This document shows, one piece after another, positions 34,610-43,848 of a stretch of DNA of 64,000 nucleotides. The notes under the pieces were generated by a model. It saw only the letters and a program-made list of their open reading frames with translations. It was not told the DNA's origin and did no database searches. A program made the position numbers and the translations under genes. The DNA comes from Paenibacillus sp. FSL H8-0048 (GTDB taxonomy: Bacteria > Bacillota > Bacilli > Paenibacillales > Paenibacillaceae). Every line of letters begins with the position of its first letter. The stretch's first letter is position 1. The stretch is from NCBI RefSeq assembly GCF_038002825.1, contig NZ_JBBODF010000001.1, positions 4,836,001 to 4,900,000 on the forward strand. Reading direction: 5' to 3'.

Positions 34610-36853
34610 ATGAAAAAATATAATACAGTGAGCAGAATTGGAATGGTGCTCTTATGCGCCGCAGTCATGTCGGCATGCAGCACTAAGGCCGCTACGCCAG
34701 CAGATACAAGCAATAGTACCGGTACAGCTATTACAGCTGCGGCGAACATTACCTCTGCTGCCGTGCAGCTGGCAAGCGCGAAGGCTGCAGATCTCGTCAC
34801 TTGGGATGCAGAGGATACGGCAACCGCCTGGACGGCAGCGGATTCAACCGCGATTGCCCTGTCAGGAACAACGGCTGCCGTTGATGGTGCAGGGGCCAAG
34901 GCGCAAGGCGGTGTGGTCACTATCACGGAGGCAGGCACTTATGTGCTCAGCGGCACACTAAATGACGGACAGATTGTTGTAGATGAGCAGGCCAAAGGGA
35001 CCGTAAGGCTGGTGCTGAATGGCGCACACCTGACAGACACCGATAATGCTCCGGTCTACATCAAGGAAGCCGGTAAAGTGGTGATCACCTTGCAGGAAGG
35101 CACGGATAACAGTGTGACAGATGGAACTGCGTATGTGTTCGCAGACGGAGCTGAGGACGGGCCAAGCGCTGCGCTCTTCAGCAAAGCGGACCTGACCATC
35201 AACGGCACCGGCAAGCTGACGGTTACCGGCAACTATAACGACGGCATCACCGGCAAGGATGATCTGAAAATCATGTCCGGCACCCTAGAAGTGAAGGCAG
35301 CGGATGACGGTATTGTCGGTAAGGACATGATTGCCATTCAGGACGGTAATATTACAATCCATGCAGAAGGTGACGGCATCAAATCAACCAATGATAAGGA
35401 TGCTGCTAAGGGCTTCATCGTTATTGCTGCCGGGACCTTTGATATTACGGCCGGTAATGACGGGCTTCAAGCGGAGACCGCTGCTGTCATCGACGGCGGC
35501 ACCTATTCGCTGGTGACTGGCGGCGGCTATGTGAATGCCGAAGTGAAGACCGGCGATCAGGGCGGGCCGGGAATGGGCGGCGGCGGCTTCGGCCAGCGGC
35601 CGGAGGACGGCAGCTTCCCTGCTCCGGGAGAAGCTGGAGATACGCCGCCTGCGATGGATGCTGCCGGGACTGCCGGCAAGACGGCCACGGCTGTGCAGTC
35701 TGACACTGCAGCGGCAGCAGAGTCAGACAACGCGGCGGCGACAGAGACGGAATCTGTCAGCGCCAAAGGAATTAAGGCAGGCAGCGACCTGACGGTGAAC
35801 GGCGGAAGCTTTACAGTCGATGCCGCAGATGATGCGCTGCACAGTAACGGAAACATCAGCGTGACAGATGGGGAATTCCAGATCGCTACAGGCGATGACG
35901 GAATTCACGCCGATGCATTGGTCTCCATATCGGGCGGCACCGTCAATATTACGCGGAGCTATGAAGGGATAGAAGGGGCGGACATCACCATATCCGGCGG
36001 TGAGATTCATGTGACCGCCACAGACGATGGCGTCAATGTGGCTGGAGGCAACGATACCAATGCGGCAGCAGGAACGCAGGCTCAGGATTCGTTCAACAGC
36101 ACCGGCAGCAACCTGCTGACCATCAGCGGCGGCACCCTGACCGTAGATGCCGCAGGCGATGGCCTGGACTCCAACGGCTCAGTGACTATGACCGGCGGCA
36201 CCGTCATTGTGAATGGTCCTGAGAACTCCGGTAACGGCGCGCTTGATTATGACGGAGCCTTCAACATCACAGGCGGATTCCTGGTAGCCGCAGGTGCATC
36301 AGGAATGGCACAGGCGCCTGGTGAGGACTCCGGCCAGTATTCGGTCAGCGTGGAATTCGCAGCAACTCAGCAGGCTGGAACGATGGTTCATCTGGAAGAC
36401 GCTGACGGCAAGGCCATTCTGACCTTCGCTCCGGCGAAGAGCTTCCAGACCGTAGTGGTCAGCGCTCCAGAGCTTACGGACGGCTCTTATACCGTCTACA
36501 CCGGCGGAAGCTCTACCGGAACAGCCACAGACGGATTGTATACCGGCGGGACGTACAGCGGGGGGAGCAAATTCGTTGCTTTTGACATCACCGGTACGGT
36601 GACCTGGGTGAATGCATCGGGTGTAACCACAGGCGGCAGCAGTATGGGCGGGCCGGGAGGCGGCGGCTTCGGCGGCGGCAGAGGCAACAGAGCCGGAGGC
36701 GGACCTGGCGGAGCAGGAGGCACGCCGCCTGCGGACGCTGGTACTACGAAGCCGGCAGATGCAGGTACTACGAAGCCGGCAGATGCGGGCACTACGAAGC
36801 CGGCAGATGCGGGTACTACAGCTCCAGAGGGAGCAGATACAAGCACGAATTAA
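34610..36853 (+). CDS. DUF4353-type carbohydrate-binding lipoprotein
   Basis: A 747-residue lipoprotein (lipobox AVMSAC, acylated Cys at about residue 22). The body is a beta-solenoid-like array with repeated GG/DDGI motifs (YNDGITGKDDLKI, ADDGIVGKDMI, GDGIKSTNDKD, DDALHSNGNISV, GDGLDSNGSV), typical of DUF4353. Gly-rich loops and an Ala/Thr tail with PADAGTTK repeats follow. It is the third gene of the VTC operon and likely sits outside the membrane. It is under the divergent two-component system by inference. Confidence 0.78.
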   Translation: MKKYNTVSRIGMVLLCAAVMSACSTKAATPADTSNSTGTAITAAANITSAAVQLASAKAADLVTWDAEDTATAWTAADSTAIALSGTTAAVDGAGAKAQGGVVTITEAGTYVLSGTLNDGQIVVDEQAKGTVRLVLNGAHLTDTDNAPVYIKEAGKVVITLQEGTDNSVTDGTAYVFADGAEDGPSAALFSKADLTINGTGKLTVTGNYNDGITGKDDLKIMSGTLEVKAADDGIVGKDMIAIQDGNITIHAEGDGIKSTNDKDAAKGFIVIAAGTFDITAGNDGLQAETAAVIDGGTYSLVTGGGYVNAEVKTGDQGGPGMGGGGFGQRPEDGSFPAPGEAGDTPPAMDAAGTAGKTATAVQSDTAAAAESDNAAATETESVSAKGIKAGSDLTVNGGSFTVDAADDALHSNGNISVTDGEFQIATGDDGIHADALVSISGGTVNITRSYEGIEGADITISGGEIHVTATDDGVNVAGGNDTNAAAGTQAQDSFNSTGSNLLTISGGTLTVDAAGDGLDSNGSVTMTGGTVIVNGPENSGNGALDYDGAFNITGGFLVAAGASGMAQAPGEDSGQYSVSVEFAATQQAGTMVHLEDADGKAILTFAPAKSFQTVVVSAPELTDGSYTVYTGGSSTGTATDGLYTGGTYSGGSKFVAFDITGTVTWVNASGVTTGGSSMGGPGGGGFGGGRGNRAGGGPGGAGGTPPADAGTTKPADAGTTKPADAGTTKPADAGTTAPEGADTSTN
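36736..36831 (+). repeat. Four tandem 24-bp repeats encoding PADAGTTK
   Basis: Four near-identical 24-base units in the 3' end of the lipoprotein gene. Copy number may vary between strains. Confidence 0.85.
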
Positions 36854-36865
36854 GCGGGACAGCAC

Positions 36866-36903
36866 AGAAGAGACTATCCATTAGCGGATAGTCTCTTCTT
36901 TTG
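36866..36903. terminator. Terminator after the VTC operon
   Basis: A 14-bp stem AGAAGAGACTATCC/GGATAGTCTCTTCT followed by TTTT. It could serve the convergent gene as well. Confidence 0.9.
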
Positions 36904-36927
36904 CACATTAAGGGTTGTGATCAGCGG

Positions 36928-37842
36928 CTACATGAAGTCGAAATAGTAGCGGATGACATGGAAGAATACCGGTGCGGTATAGGCGAGACTGTCTACGCGG
37001 CTCAGGTAGCTTTTTTGCAGCGCTGCGAATTTGTCGTCATCTCCGATCAGCAGATCCCGCTTGAGTACAGAGACGGTCAGACTGCCGAAGAAGCCGCTGA
37101 GGCTGATCAGCATGCCGGAGAGATAGCCGAAGGCCGGATTCAGCGGTGTAAGATGAGAATAGCTCAGGTACGAGATTGCTGTAGTCACCACGAACGCGCA
37201 GGCGAAGCCTTCCCAGGTCAGATGGGGATTCGCGGTCGGGACGATCCGGTGCTTGCCGATGTAGAGCGAGGCCAGATAATGCACGGCATCATTGAGCTGG
37301 GTCAGCACCACCAGGAAGAGAACCAGCCCTGCACCGTATTCCGGCGTGGCGAACTGGAAATAGGCCAGATGGCTAAGTCCGAAGACCATCAGCATCAGTC
37401 CCCACTGCACCGCGCTGACACCGCGCAGGAAGCCGAGCGTTCCCTTGTTAATCAGCCGGGGAAGCGGCAGCAGCAGGAACACATAGACAGGAATGAAAAT
37501 AATGAACATCCCGTACCACTCAATGTAGATCCAGTAGAACTGCAGCGGAATGGACAGGTATGCCCAGAGGAACAGCCTGCGGTCTGCTTTTCGGGTGCGG
37601 ATCATGGAGAAGTATTCCTTAAGGGCGAAGAAGCTCAGGACCATCAGGGACAGCAGGGACACGACCGAATTGGACAGGGTAGCCAGGCAGAAAATGAACA
37701 GCATGCCCCACCAGGTTCGGATGCGGAAGCCGATTCCGGTATAATCCTTGTCCTTCTGTAATTTGCTCACCACAAGATACAGCACATGGATCACCGATAG
37801 AGCTGCAAAGATCAGAACTAGTGTGAATATAGAACGGTTCAT
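36928..37842 (-). CDS. CdsA-like phosphatidate cytidylyltransferase family protein
   Basis: A 304-residue protein with about eight membrane helices. The C-terminal signature SGFFGSLTVSVLKRDLLIGD...SRVDSLAYTAPVFF corresponds to the CTP-transferase motif (S...K.D...G...DR.DS), with local changes. The canonical enzyme makes CDP-diacylglycerol for phospholipid synthesis. It is an orphan, not in the uppS-cdsA-dxr cluster, so a secondary or specialised lipid role is likely. ATG with GGTGA five bases upstream. Confidence 0.75.
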   Translation of the reverse strand: MNRSIFTLVLIFAALSVIHVLYLVVSKLQKDKDYTGIGFRIRTWWGMLFIFCLATLSNSVVSLLSLMVLSFFALKEYFSMIRTRKADRRLFLWAYLSIPLQFYWIYIEWYGMFIIFIPVYVFLLLPLPRLINKGTLGFLRGVSAVQWGLMLMVFGLSHLAYFQFATPEYGAGLVLFLVVLTQLNDAVHYLASLYIGKHRIVPTANPHLTWEGFACAFVVTTAISYLSYSHLTPLNPAFGYLSGMLISLSGFFGSLTVSVLKRDLLIGDDDKFAALQKSYLSRVDSLAYTAPVFFHVIRYYFDFM

Positions 37843-37960
37843 TACAATCACCAACTTGTCTCGGGTATCATTTCAATATAGGAATTTTATGCTAAAATAG
37901 ACAGAGCGTCCAGCTTATTATGAAGTAAAACAACTGACTTGATAAGGGGAAATATTGTAA

Positions 37961-38506
37961 ATGTCAGCAGATCCATCGGTGTACATCATGCTCACCAATA
38001 CGGGAACGCTGTTCACGAAGCTCATTCAGGGTTATACCAAAGCGCCGTATAATCATGCCTCCATCTCGTTTAACAGGGAGCTGTCCGAGCTATATAGCTT
38101 CGGAAGGAAGCATCCGGCCAATCCGCTGAACGGCGGGTTCGTGAAGGAGGATATCCGCACAGGCACCTACAGCAAATACCCGGAGACGACTTGTGTCATC
38201 TACGAGCTTCAGGTTACGGACCGGGAGATTGAGAAAATGAAGCGGGTGCTCCAGGTCTTCATCCGCAGCCGCCAGAAGTATCTTTACAATATCCTCGGCG
38301 TCATCGGCATTGCACTGAAGGAGCCGGTGGAGTTCAGCAACTCGTATTTCTGTTCGCAGTTCGTTGCCGAGATTCTGGAGCGCTCGGGCATTAAGCTGTG
38401 GAATAAGCTGCCTGCGCTTGTTACCCCGGATGACTTCCGGCAGAGCGACCGGCTGCATCTGGTCTATTACGGCAAGCTGAGCGATTATCAGCCTTCCGGC
38501 AGATAG
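37961..38506 (+). CDS. YiiX/YebB-like permuted papain-fold protein
   Basis: A 181-residue protein of the permuted NlpC/P60 (papain-like) type. The likely catalytic His lies in PYNHASISF (about residue 32) and the Cys in YFCSQFVAEIL (about residue 129), in the reversed order typical of this group. Relatives are amidases or peptidases. No signal peptide, so probably cytoplasmic. Single gene. Confidence 0.75.
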   Translation: MSADPSVYIMLTNTGTLFTKLIQGYTKAPYNHASISFNRELSELYSFGRKHPANPLNGGFVKEDIRTGTYSKYPETTCVIYELQVTDREIEKMKRVLQVFIRSRQKYLYNILGVIGIALKEPVEFSNSYFCSQFVAEILERSGIKLWNKLPALVTPDDFRQSDRLHLVYYGKLSDYQPSGR

Positions 38507-38599
38507 ACAGCAGTTAGAGAAGTCTCGTTCCCGGTAGGGGAGGGGGACTTTGTTGTTGTATAGGTGTAACCGAATAGCAATTGGCTGGTACAGCGACAT

Positions 38600-38752
38600 A
38601 CGGACCGAATGTATGTGAAAAACAGCATACATTGTGCTCACAAGCAGGCACACGTACCGAATGTATGCGAAAAACAGCATACATTATGCTCACAAGCAGG
38701 CACACGTACCGAATGTATGTGAAAAACAGTATACAGTCCTTCACACGCAGGG
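38600..38752. repeat. Three tandem 52-bp hairpin repeats
   Basis: Units begin ACCGAATGTATG at 38604, 38656 and 38708, exactly 52 bp apart. Each has arms ATGTATG and CATACAT (the third copy less exact) around a loop GYGAAAAACAG, followed by TGCTCACAAGCAGGCAC. The 324-base gap between genes contains no convincing gene. Confidence 0.85.
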
Positions 38753-38830
38753 TGACTTTGTTTATACAAGAAGCTTACCTGGCTTATTCCGCCGGGAGTG
38801 TGATATTTCAGTGAAAAGGAGAGTGAAGCA

Positions 38831-39313
38831 ATGGTTCACGCAAAGGATGTGCTTGCCAATCAATTGCTGGCCGGGGCCAACGATCCCAGCTGGCATCTGC
38901 CCTATATGCAGGCTGTAGAGAACGTGTCCGAGGAGGAAGCGTTCTGGAAGCCTGGTGAAGGAGTCAGCAGCATTGCTGAGCTTAGCCAGCATTTGCTGTA
39001 CTGGAATGAAGCCTGGCAGACACGGTACCGCGATGGGCATGTGGATGCTGTGCCTCCGGTTAAGGATAATAACCTCAGCTTCCGGCTTCCGCCAGATACT
39101 GTGTTCAGTGAGCTGCGCGGAAGGCTGCTGCAGACGCTCTTGAACTGGCAGAGCCTGCTGTCTGAGGAAGGGCTGGAAGGGAAGGTGAACGGGTTCCCGG
39201 TACCGGCTGCATGGTGGGAGATCATCAGTAATGCGGCAACTCATAATGCCTATCATATCGGCCAAATGGTGTTGATCCGCAAGCTGTACATCCCGGCCGG
39301 GCCACAGGCATAA
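38831..39313 (+). CDS. DinB-family four-helix metal protein
   Basis: A 160-residue DinB/YfiT-like protein. The family's metal-binding histidines appear as H in AELSQHLLYWNEAW (about residue 55) and the pair in THNAYHIGQM (about 138 and 142). Family members are thiol transferases (for example with bacillithiol) or of unknown role. AGGAGAG ribosome site. It is just downstream of the 52-bp hairpin repeats. Confidence 0.82.
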   Translation: MVHAKDVLANQLLAGANDPSWHLPYMQAVENVSEEEAFWKPGEGVSSIAELSQHLLYWNEAWQTRYRDGHVDAVPPVKDNNLSFRLPPDTVFSELRGRLLQTLLNWQSLLSEEGLEGKVNGFPVPAAWWEIISNAATHNAYHIGQMVLIRKLYIPAGPQA

Positions 39314-39628
39314 GCCCGTTCAGGGCAGTTACTGGGCTGTGCAGGGGAACCGCTATGAGGCATGGCTCAAGCAGACTGGACGGGATTCTCTTGCCGGTCT
39401 CTTTGTCATACATATAATGCGGGCTGCAGCCTGGATCTGCTTGTGCAGAATAGCTTAATCTGTAATGAACTGGAGCATGTGATATTCTTGAAATATAAGG
39501 ATTTATATGTTGCATACGATAACTTATCCTTCTATTTCTCGCTGAAACGGTGCCGTCCCTAAAAGGATGGCAAAGTCGTTTCCGCTTGGCATAGGGTCTA
39601 CTGAAGGGAAAAGAGAGGGATTCATATC
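39314..39628. other. Intergenic region with one dispersed hairpin
   Basis: No credible gene. It holds a second copy of the TGCCGTCC/GGATGGCA hairpin at 39551-39572, close to that at 13534-13564. Otherwise I see only the AGAGAGGGA ribosome site of the next gene. Confidence 0.5.
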
Positions 39629-40504
39629 ATGATTGAGAACATCATCAGAGGTCTGGAAGCAAGGTATGCCTGCCGGCTGGAACGGCTGACAGGGGGGTAT
39701 ACGAATCTCACCTATCTGATGGCAGGGGCGGAGCCGCCCCTTGTAGCCAAAATAACAAATATGTCCAACGAAGATACGCTCAATGAGGTTGAGGTCATGC
39801 GGCTGGTACAGGGAAGCTGTGATACCCCGGTGGTGCATGAGGTGGCAGAGATGGACGGAATGCGCATCATCATTATGGACTGCATGCAGGGCAGGAACGC
39901 CCAATCCGTTCTGGATGCCAGGGACTGGTCAAGAGCCGAGCGGATCTACAGCAGAATGGGGCAACTGCTGGCTGCCCAGATTCATTCCCGCCCTTATCAG
40001 CCGCAAGAGACAGAGATCCGGCTCAGCAACAGGTCTGCACTGAGTCAAGTGATTCAGAAGCTGGAATTCGTCCCCGCCGCTCTTGGCAGGCAGTCGCTTC
40101 ACTTTCTGTCCGCTGCGGAGGCCGGGGAGCTTCCTTGGGTCCTGACCCATGGCGATTACGGAGTACATAATTTGCTCTGTGAACCCGATGATCTGCTGCA
40201 TGTGCTGGACTGGGAATGGGCGGAATGGGGTAGCCCGCTGAACGATGTAGCCTGGGTCTGCTGGTTCACGAAGCACCATTATCCCGTGCAATCCATGCTG
40301 CTTAATACGGCCTTCCTGCAGGGCTATCTGTCTGTTAACCCGCTGTCCTTCACGCCGCAACAGATGAAGGCGGCGAGTCTGTACAGGGTATGGAATATCC
40401 TGCACCGCCTGCAGATAGCCCCGAAGGAAGTGCAGCGTGAATGGGTCAGACGTCTCGAATGGACACTGGATGAGGACTTCACAGAGCTGCAGGGAATCAA
40501 CTGA
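39629..40504 (+). CDS. APH-family phosphotransferase
   Basis: A 291-residue kinase of the aminoglycoside/choline phosphotransferase family. The catalytic loop THGDYGVHNLL (Asp near residue 174) and the metal-binding DWEWAEWGSP are present. It differs from the APH-fold protein at the window start in having DWEW rather than FDDAS, a form common in fructosamine- or choline-type kinases. The substrate is not known. Single gene. Confidence 0.8.
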   Translation: MIENIIRGLEARYACRLERLTGGYTNLTYLMAGAEPPLVAKITNMSNEDTLNEVEVMRLVQGSCDTPVVHEVAEMDGMRIIIMDCMQGRNAQSVLDARDWSRAERIYSRMGQLLAAQIHSRPYQPQETEIRLSNRSALSQVIQKLEFVPAALGRQSLHFLSAAEAGELPWVLTHGDYGVHNLLCEPDDLLHVLDWEWAEWGSPLNDVAWVCWFTKHHYPVQSMLLNTAFLQGYLSVNPLSFTPQQMKAASLYRVWNILHRLQIAPKEVQREWVRRLEWTLDEDFTELQGIN

Positions 40505-40567
40505 AGAAGAGGCTTTTGGCGGATGCCAGTAATCTATAGCCTGGAACGCCTGAGTTGTCCGGGCTGA

Positions 40568-41455
40568 TCAGTCCTCCGGCACCACGACCTGAATGTGGCG
40601 CGGAATGGTGCTTAAGCGGATTGGCAGCGGCGGACCTTGCTCGCCGTCCACATTCGTCTGAACCGGCTCGGTGGAGCGGATGGAGACCTCCTTGGCTGTG
40701 AAGTAGATGACATCCTTATGATTGCGCAGATTGCCGAGCAGCAGAGAGATGCTTACGGTAACGGAATTCAGCAGGTGCAGGTCCTTAACGATGAAGCAAT
40801 GGAGCAGGCCGTCATCTACAGCGGCAGCAGGAGCAAGCTTCTCGAAGCCGCCTACGGAATTGGTCAGGGCCGCGATGAACAGCGGGGAGGAGCCCTCCCA
40901 GGTCTCCCCGTCGTGAGTAATCGTCAGGGTGTGTGCAGTCTTGTTGGCCAGTTCCTTAATGCCCTCTCTTAGATAGGCAAGGAACCCGAGCCGGTTCTTG
41001 TCTTCGGAGCTGACCGAGGAGAGGGAGCCTGCCAGCGAGCCTGCGGCCACCACATTGACGAACAGCCGCTCATTCAGCCGGCCCATATCGACTCTTCGGG
41101 TCCGTGGCGAAGCCAGATTGCGAATTGCCTCCTCAGGAACAAGCGGAATCTGCAGCGCACGGGCGAAATCATTGACGGTGCCCATTGGCACAATGCCAAG
41201 TGTGGGGCGGTGCTGCTGATCTGTGAGGCCGTTCATCGTCTCGTGAAGGGTCCCGTCTCCTCCGATGGCAACCACCAGATCATAGCACTCGGCGCAGGCC
41301 TGGAGGCAGAAGGCGGTTGCATCTCCTTCCCCTGCGGTCTCCTGGACGGTAACCTGATATCCTGCATCTTGCAGCACCTCTTCCGCTGCTCTGATATAAT
41401 CCCGCGCCTCTGCCTTGCCGGACGACGGGTTCATGATGACCATGGCCTGCTGCAT
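40568..41455 (-). CDS. Diacylglycerol kinase-family lipid kinase
   Basis: A 295-residue DagK/YegS-type kinase. It starts MVIMNPSSGK, has the ATP-binding GGDGTLHETMNGL (about residues 65-77), PMGTVNDFARAL, and the C-terminal VQTNVDGEQG motif. It likely phosphorylates diacylglycerol or a related lipid at the inner membrane face, recycling lipid head-group turnover products. Confidence 0.9.
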   Translation of the reverse strand: MQQAMVIMNPSSGKAEARDYIRAAEEVLQDAGYQVTVQETAGEGDATAFCLQACAECYDLVVAIGGDGTLHETMNGLTDQQHRPTLGIVPMGTVNDFARALQIPLVPEEAIRNLASPRTRRVDMGRLNERLFVNVVAAGSLAGSLSSVSSEDKNRLGFLAYLREGIKELANKTAHTLTITHDGETWEGSSPLFIAALTNSVGGFEKLAPAAAVDDGLLHCFIVKDLHLLNSVTVSISLLLGNLRNHKDVIYFTAKEVSIRSTEPVQTNVDGEQGPPLPIRLSTIPRHIQVVVPED

Positions 41456-41523
41456 ACTGCACTCCTCTCTCTTGTAACCGGATTAATATCCATTAACCAA
41501 CTAAGTATAGCGTTTGAATCAAA

Positions 41524-41554
41524 AGCGCCAAAGGGCGCATTTCCCTTTGGCGCT
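41524..41554 (-). terminator. Terminator of the catalase-like gene
   Basis: A perfect 12-bp stem AGCGCCAAAGGG/CCCTTTGGCGCT, followed on the minus strand by TTTTGATT. Confidence 0.85.
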
Positions 41555-41587
41555 GGGCCGGTGCATAGCTGCCGCTGCCTGCTGCGG

Positions 41588-42568
41588 CTATCTTCCTTCG
41601 ATCCGCCGTCCATAAGATTCGGCGTAGGCTGCGCTGCGGAACCTCAGAATCGGGTCATCCGAGAGCAGCATCCCGGTGGTGATGACCGTTGGGTCCATAA
41701 GCAGATATTTCGGATCAGGATAGATCTCGGAAATATGCAGCCGGCCAAGATCGATTCTCCGGCGGTTCTCCGGCCAGGCCCGGGTCGGATCATCTGTCGC
41801 ATCGCCTTCCTCGCCCAGAACAGCGACAAGCTGGAAGATGGCCGGTTCGTCCTTCAGGCGCAGCTCCAGCTCCTCCTCCAGATAGCGGTCCGGCTGCTGC
41901 GCAGCCTCTTCCAGCGTCAGTGTGCGCACACCCGACTCGGGAACCCACTCGAACCGGACTGGCTGCTGCCTGCCCTCTGCATTGACCAGCACATAAGCAT
42001 GTATGCAGTAGTAATGACATTCCGCGTAGCTGGCAGGCGGCATCAGCCGCCGCACCGCGAGCAGGGCCTCCTTGCTCTCGCTGAAGTGGCTGACAATCTC
42101 CTTCATCAGCTCAATCGGTCCGAGTGTCCCGGTCCGCAGCCGGTGGGCCATATGTACAATGTCGATGAAGGACTCCGGGGTCCGCGCAAAAAAGACAGGC
42201 ACGGTCACTCCAACCAGATTCGTAACCTCGCCATCCGGCAGGATGAACTGGACAGCCATTCCCTTGGCAGGAGAGAGCAGATCCGCCAGTGCCGGATCGG
42301 TGGAGCTGCCCGAGAAGCGGATAATGGCATTCACCTGCTGCTCCTGAAGGTGTTCCGCCTCCGTGAATTCCATCCCCAGCCCGCTCGGCCGGAAGAAGCC
42401 GCGGCAGCAGACACCCGACGCATGGGCGCGGCGATATCCGGGATGGACACCGGACAGGTTCTCGATCGCGTCTACTGCCTCAGCGGCCAGCCCTTCAGCC
42501 CCAGCTTGCTCCCCTGCCGGCAGTTGTCTGTCCAGTTCAGCTTCATTTTTGCCCTCATTCACGCTCAT
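41588..42568 (-). CDS. SrpA-like catalase-family peroxidase
   Basis: A 326-residue heme protein shorter than a true catalase (about 480 residues). The distal His lies in RAHASGVCCRGFF (catalases have RVVHARG), followed by NAIIRFSGS and GMAVQFILPDGEVTNLVG. The heme-ligand Tyr region is DPILRFRSAAYAESYGRR at the C-terminus. Such mini-catalases usually act as peroxidases with weak catalase activity. GGAGGGG ribosome site. Its own terminator follows. Confidence 0.85.
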   Translation of the reverse strand: MSVNEGKNEAELDRQLPAGEQAGAEGLAAEAVDAIENLSGVHPGYRRAHASGVCCRGFFRPSGLGMEFTEAEHLQEQQVNAIIRFSGSSTDPALADLLSPAKGMAVQFILPDGEVTNLVGVTVPVFFARTPESFIDIVHMAHRLRTGTLGPIELMKEIVSHFSESKEALLAVRRLMPPASYAECHYYCIHAYVLVNAEGRQQPVRFEWVPESGVRTLTLEEAAQQPDRYLEEELELRLKDEPAIFQLVAVLGEEGDATDDPTRAWPENRRRIDLGRLHISEIYPDPKYLLMDPTVITTGMLLSDDPILRFRSAAYAESYGRRIEGR

Positions 42569-42631
42569 ACCCCTCCCGCATATCCAATGAAATGGAATAA
42601 TCTACATCCTAATTCTTACCACACCGGCCAT

Positions 42632-43117
42632 TCATCTAAACTGCTTCTCGTAAACATCCACTTCGTTATTGTGGTTATCGGTCGCTCTTCTGACCGGGGC
42701 GAATCCGTTCCTGGTCCAGAAGGCCTCCCCAGCCTTATTCTCCAGCTGAACGGCTAGTCTGACGGCGCTGAGGCCATGATTCCTGAACATTTGCTCCAGC
42801 TCATGTACGGCGGTTTTCCCGATCCCCTGCCGGCTGTATTGCCGGTGAATCACCAGCAGGCCGATCCACGGATAATGATCCGCGCTATAGTCAGGCAGGT
42901 AGGTAATCAGACCGGCAATCCGGTCATGGCTTCTGATGTATAGCATTTTCTCTCCCATGGCGAGGTTGTTGCGGTTCTCCTCCTCCAGCTCCAGAGGTTC
43001 CAGATACGTCTTATGCACGACCATCTGGTTGAATTCAGGCTGAGAGTTCAGGATGGAGGCCTGAATATCCAGACTCTCCGGCACTAACGGGTCCGGTACG
43101 GGTTCTAACCAAATCAT
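42632..43117 (-). CDS. GNAT acetyltransferase
   Basis: A 161-residue N-acetyltransferase with the acetyl-CoA loop HRQYSRQGIGKTAVHELE (about residues 91-108) and LENKAGEAFWTRNGF near the end. The substrate is unknown. AGGTGA lies five bases before the ATG. Single gene, convergent with none. Confidence 0.8.
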   Translation of the reverse strand: MIWLEPVPDPLVPESLDIQASILNSQPEFNQMVVHKTYLEPLELEEENRNNLAMGEKMLYIRSHDRIAGLITYLPDYSADHYPWIGLLVIHRQYSRQGIGKTAVHELEQMFRNHGLSAVRLAVQLENKAGEAFWTRNGFAPVRRATDNHNNEVDVYEKQFR

Positions 43118-43267
43118 ATATTCACCTGCTTATAATTAATTATATATCTAATTAGATAGTAATATAATTACATGATCTTATCAACTACCATGCGCAGGAA
43201 TATGCTAAAATAAAGCAGACTTATCCCAATACAACGTGCATGAAGCAGAAATGGAGATTATTAATCA

Positions 43268-43609
43268 ATGAATGAATTACCGAATTGCCCGAAGTGTGGC
43301 TCTGTGTATACCTATGAGGATGGAGCGCTTCTGGTCTGCCCGGAGTGTGCACATGAGTGGTCTTTGGATGCAGCGGGCGCAAGCGGCGAGGATGAGAAGG
43401 TAGTGAAGGATGCGAATGGCAATGTCCTGGCTGACGGGGACACCGTAACGGTGGTCAAGGATCTTAAGGTCAAAGGCAGCTCGTCCGTGCTCAAGATCGG
43501 CACCAAGGTGAAGAATATCCGGCTGGTGGACGGTGACCATGATATCGATTGCAAAATCGACGGGTTCGGCGCGATGAAGCTGAAATCGGAGTTTGTGCGC
43601 AAGGCATAG
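43268..43609 (+). CDS. yjdM: YjdM/PhnA-type zinc-ribbon protein
   Basis: A 113-residue protein with an N-terminal zinc ribbon (CPKCGS...CPECAHEW, residues 7-31) and the conserved C-terminal domain ([27 protein letters not shown], then [21 protein letters not shown]). It matches the YjdM (formerly PhnA) family almost end to end. The old link to alkylphosphonate uptake is not supported; the function is unknown. Confidence 0.92.
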   Translation: MNELPNCPKCGSVYTYEDGALLVCPECAHEWSLDAAGASGEDEKVVKDANGNVLADGDTVTVVKDLKVKGSSSVLKIGTKVKNIRLVDGDHDIDCKIDGFGAMKLKSEFVRKA

Positions 43610-43638
43610 CATGAAGCAGGATCGGAAGAGATGGAAAG

Positions 43639-43753
43639 AAGGCACTTATTTCTGGCGGAATGGAGTCATATGAAGAAGCAGTTGGAGAAAGTACACCTAA
43701 TTCACCGAATCTTATGGAATCGGCTGTGTTTGGTCAGATTAAGTGCCTTTTTT
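43639..43753 (+). terminator. Long-range inverted repeat with T-tract
   Basis: Arms AAGGCACTTA (43639) and TAAGTGCCTT (43740) about 90 bases apart, with six Ts after the second arm. It may terminate the yjdM transcript or be an element relic. Confidence 0.4.
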
Positions 43754-43848
43754 CCAACTGTTACTCCTGAACCGAGCATTTGCTTAGCAGCAAGTGTAGA
43801 AAATCCAATTGTTACAGGGGACCGCTGAATTTCCGCTTGCTCTCCCCG

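Noticed and set aside
38600-38752. CRISPR array
   Set aside because: The whole 52-bp unit is repeated, with no unique spacers, only three copies and no cas genes.
43631-43828. 65-residue plus-strand frame after yjdM
   Set aside because: It spans the long inverted repeat, has no recognisable features and unusual composition; non-coding is more likely.
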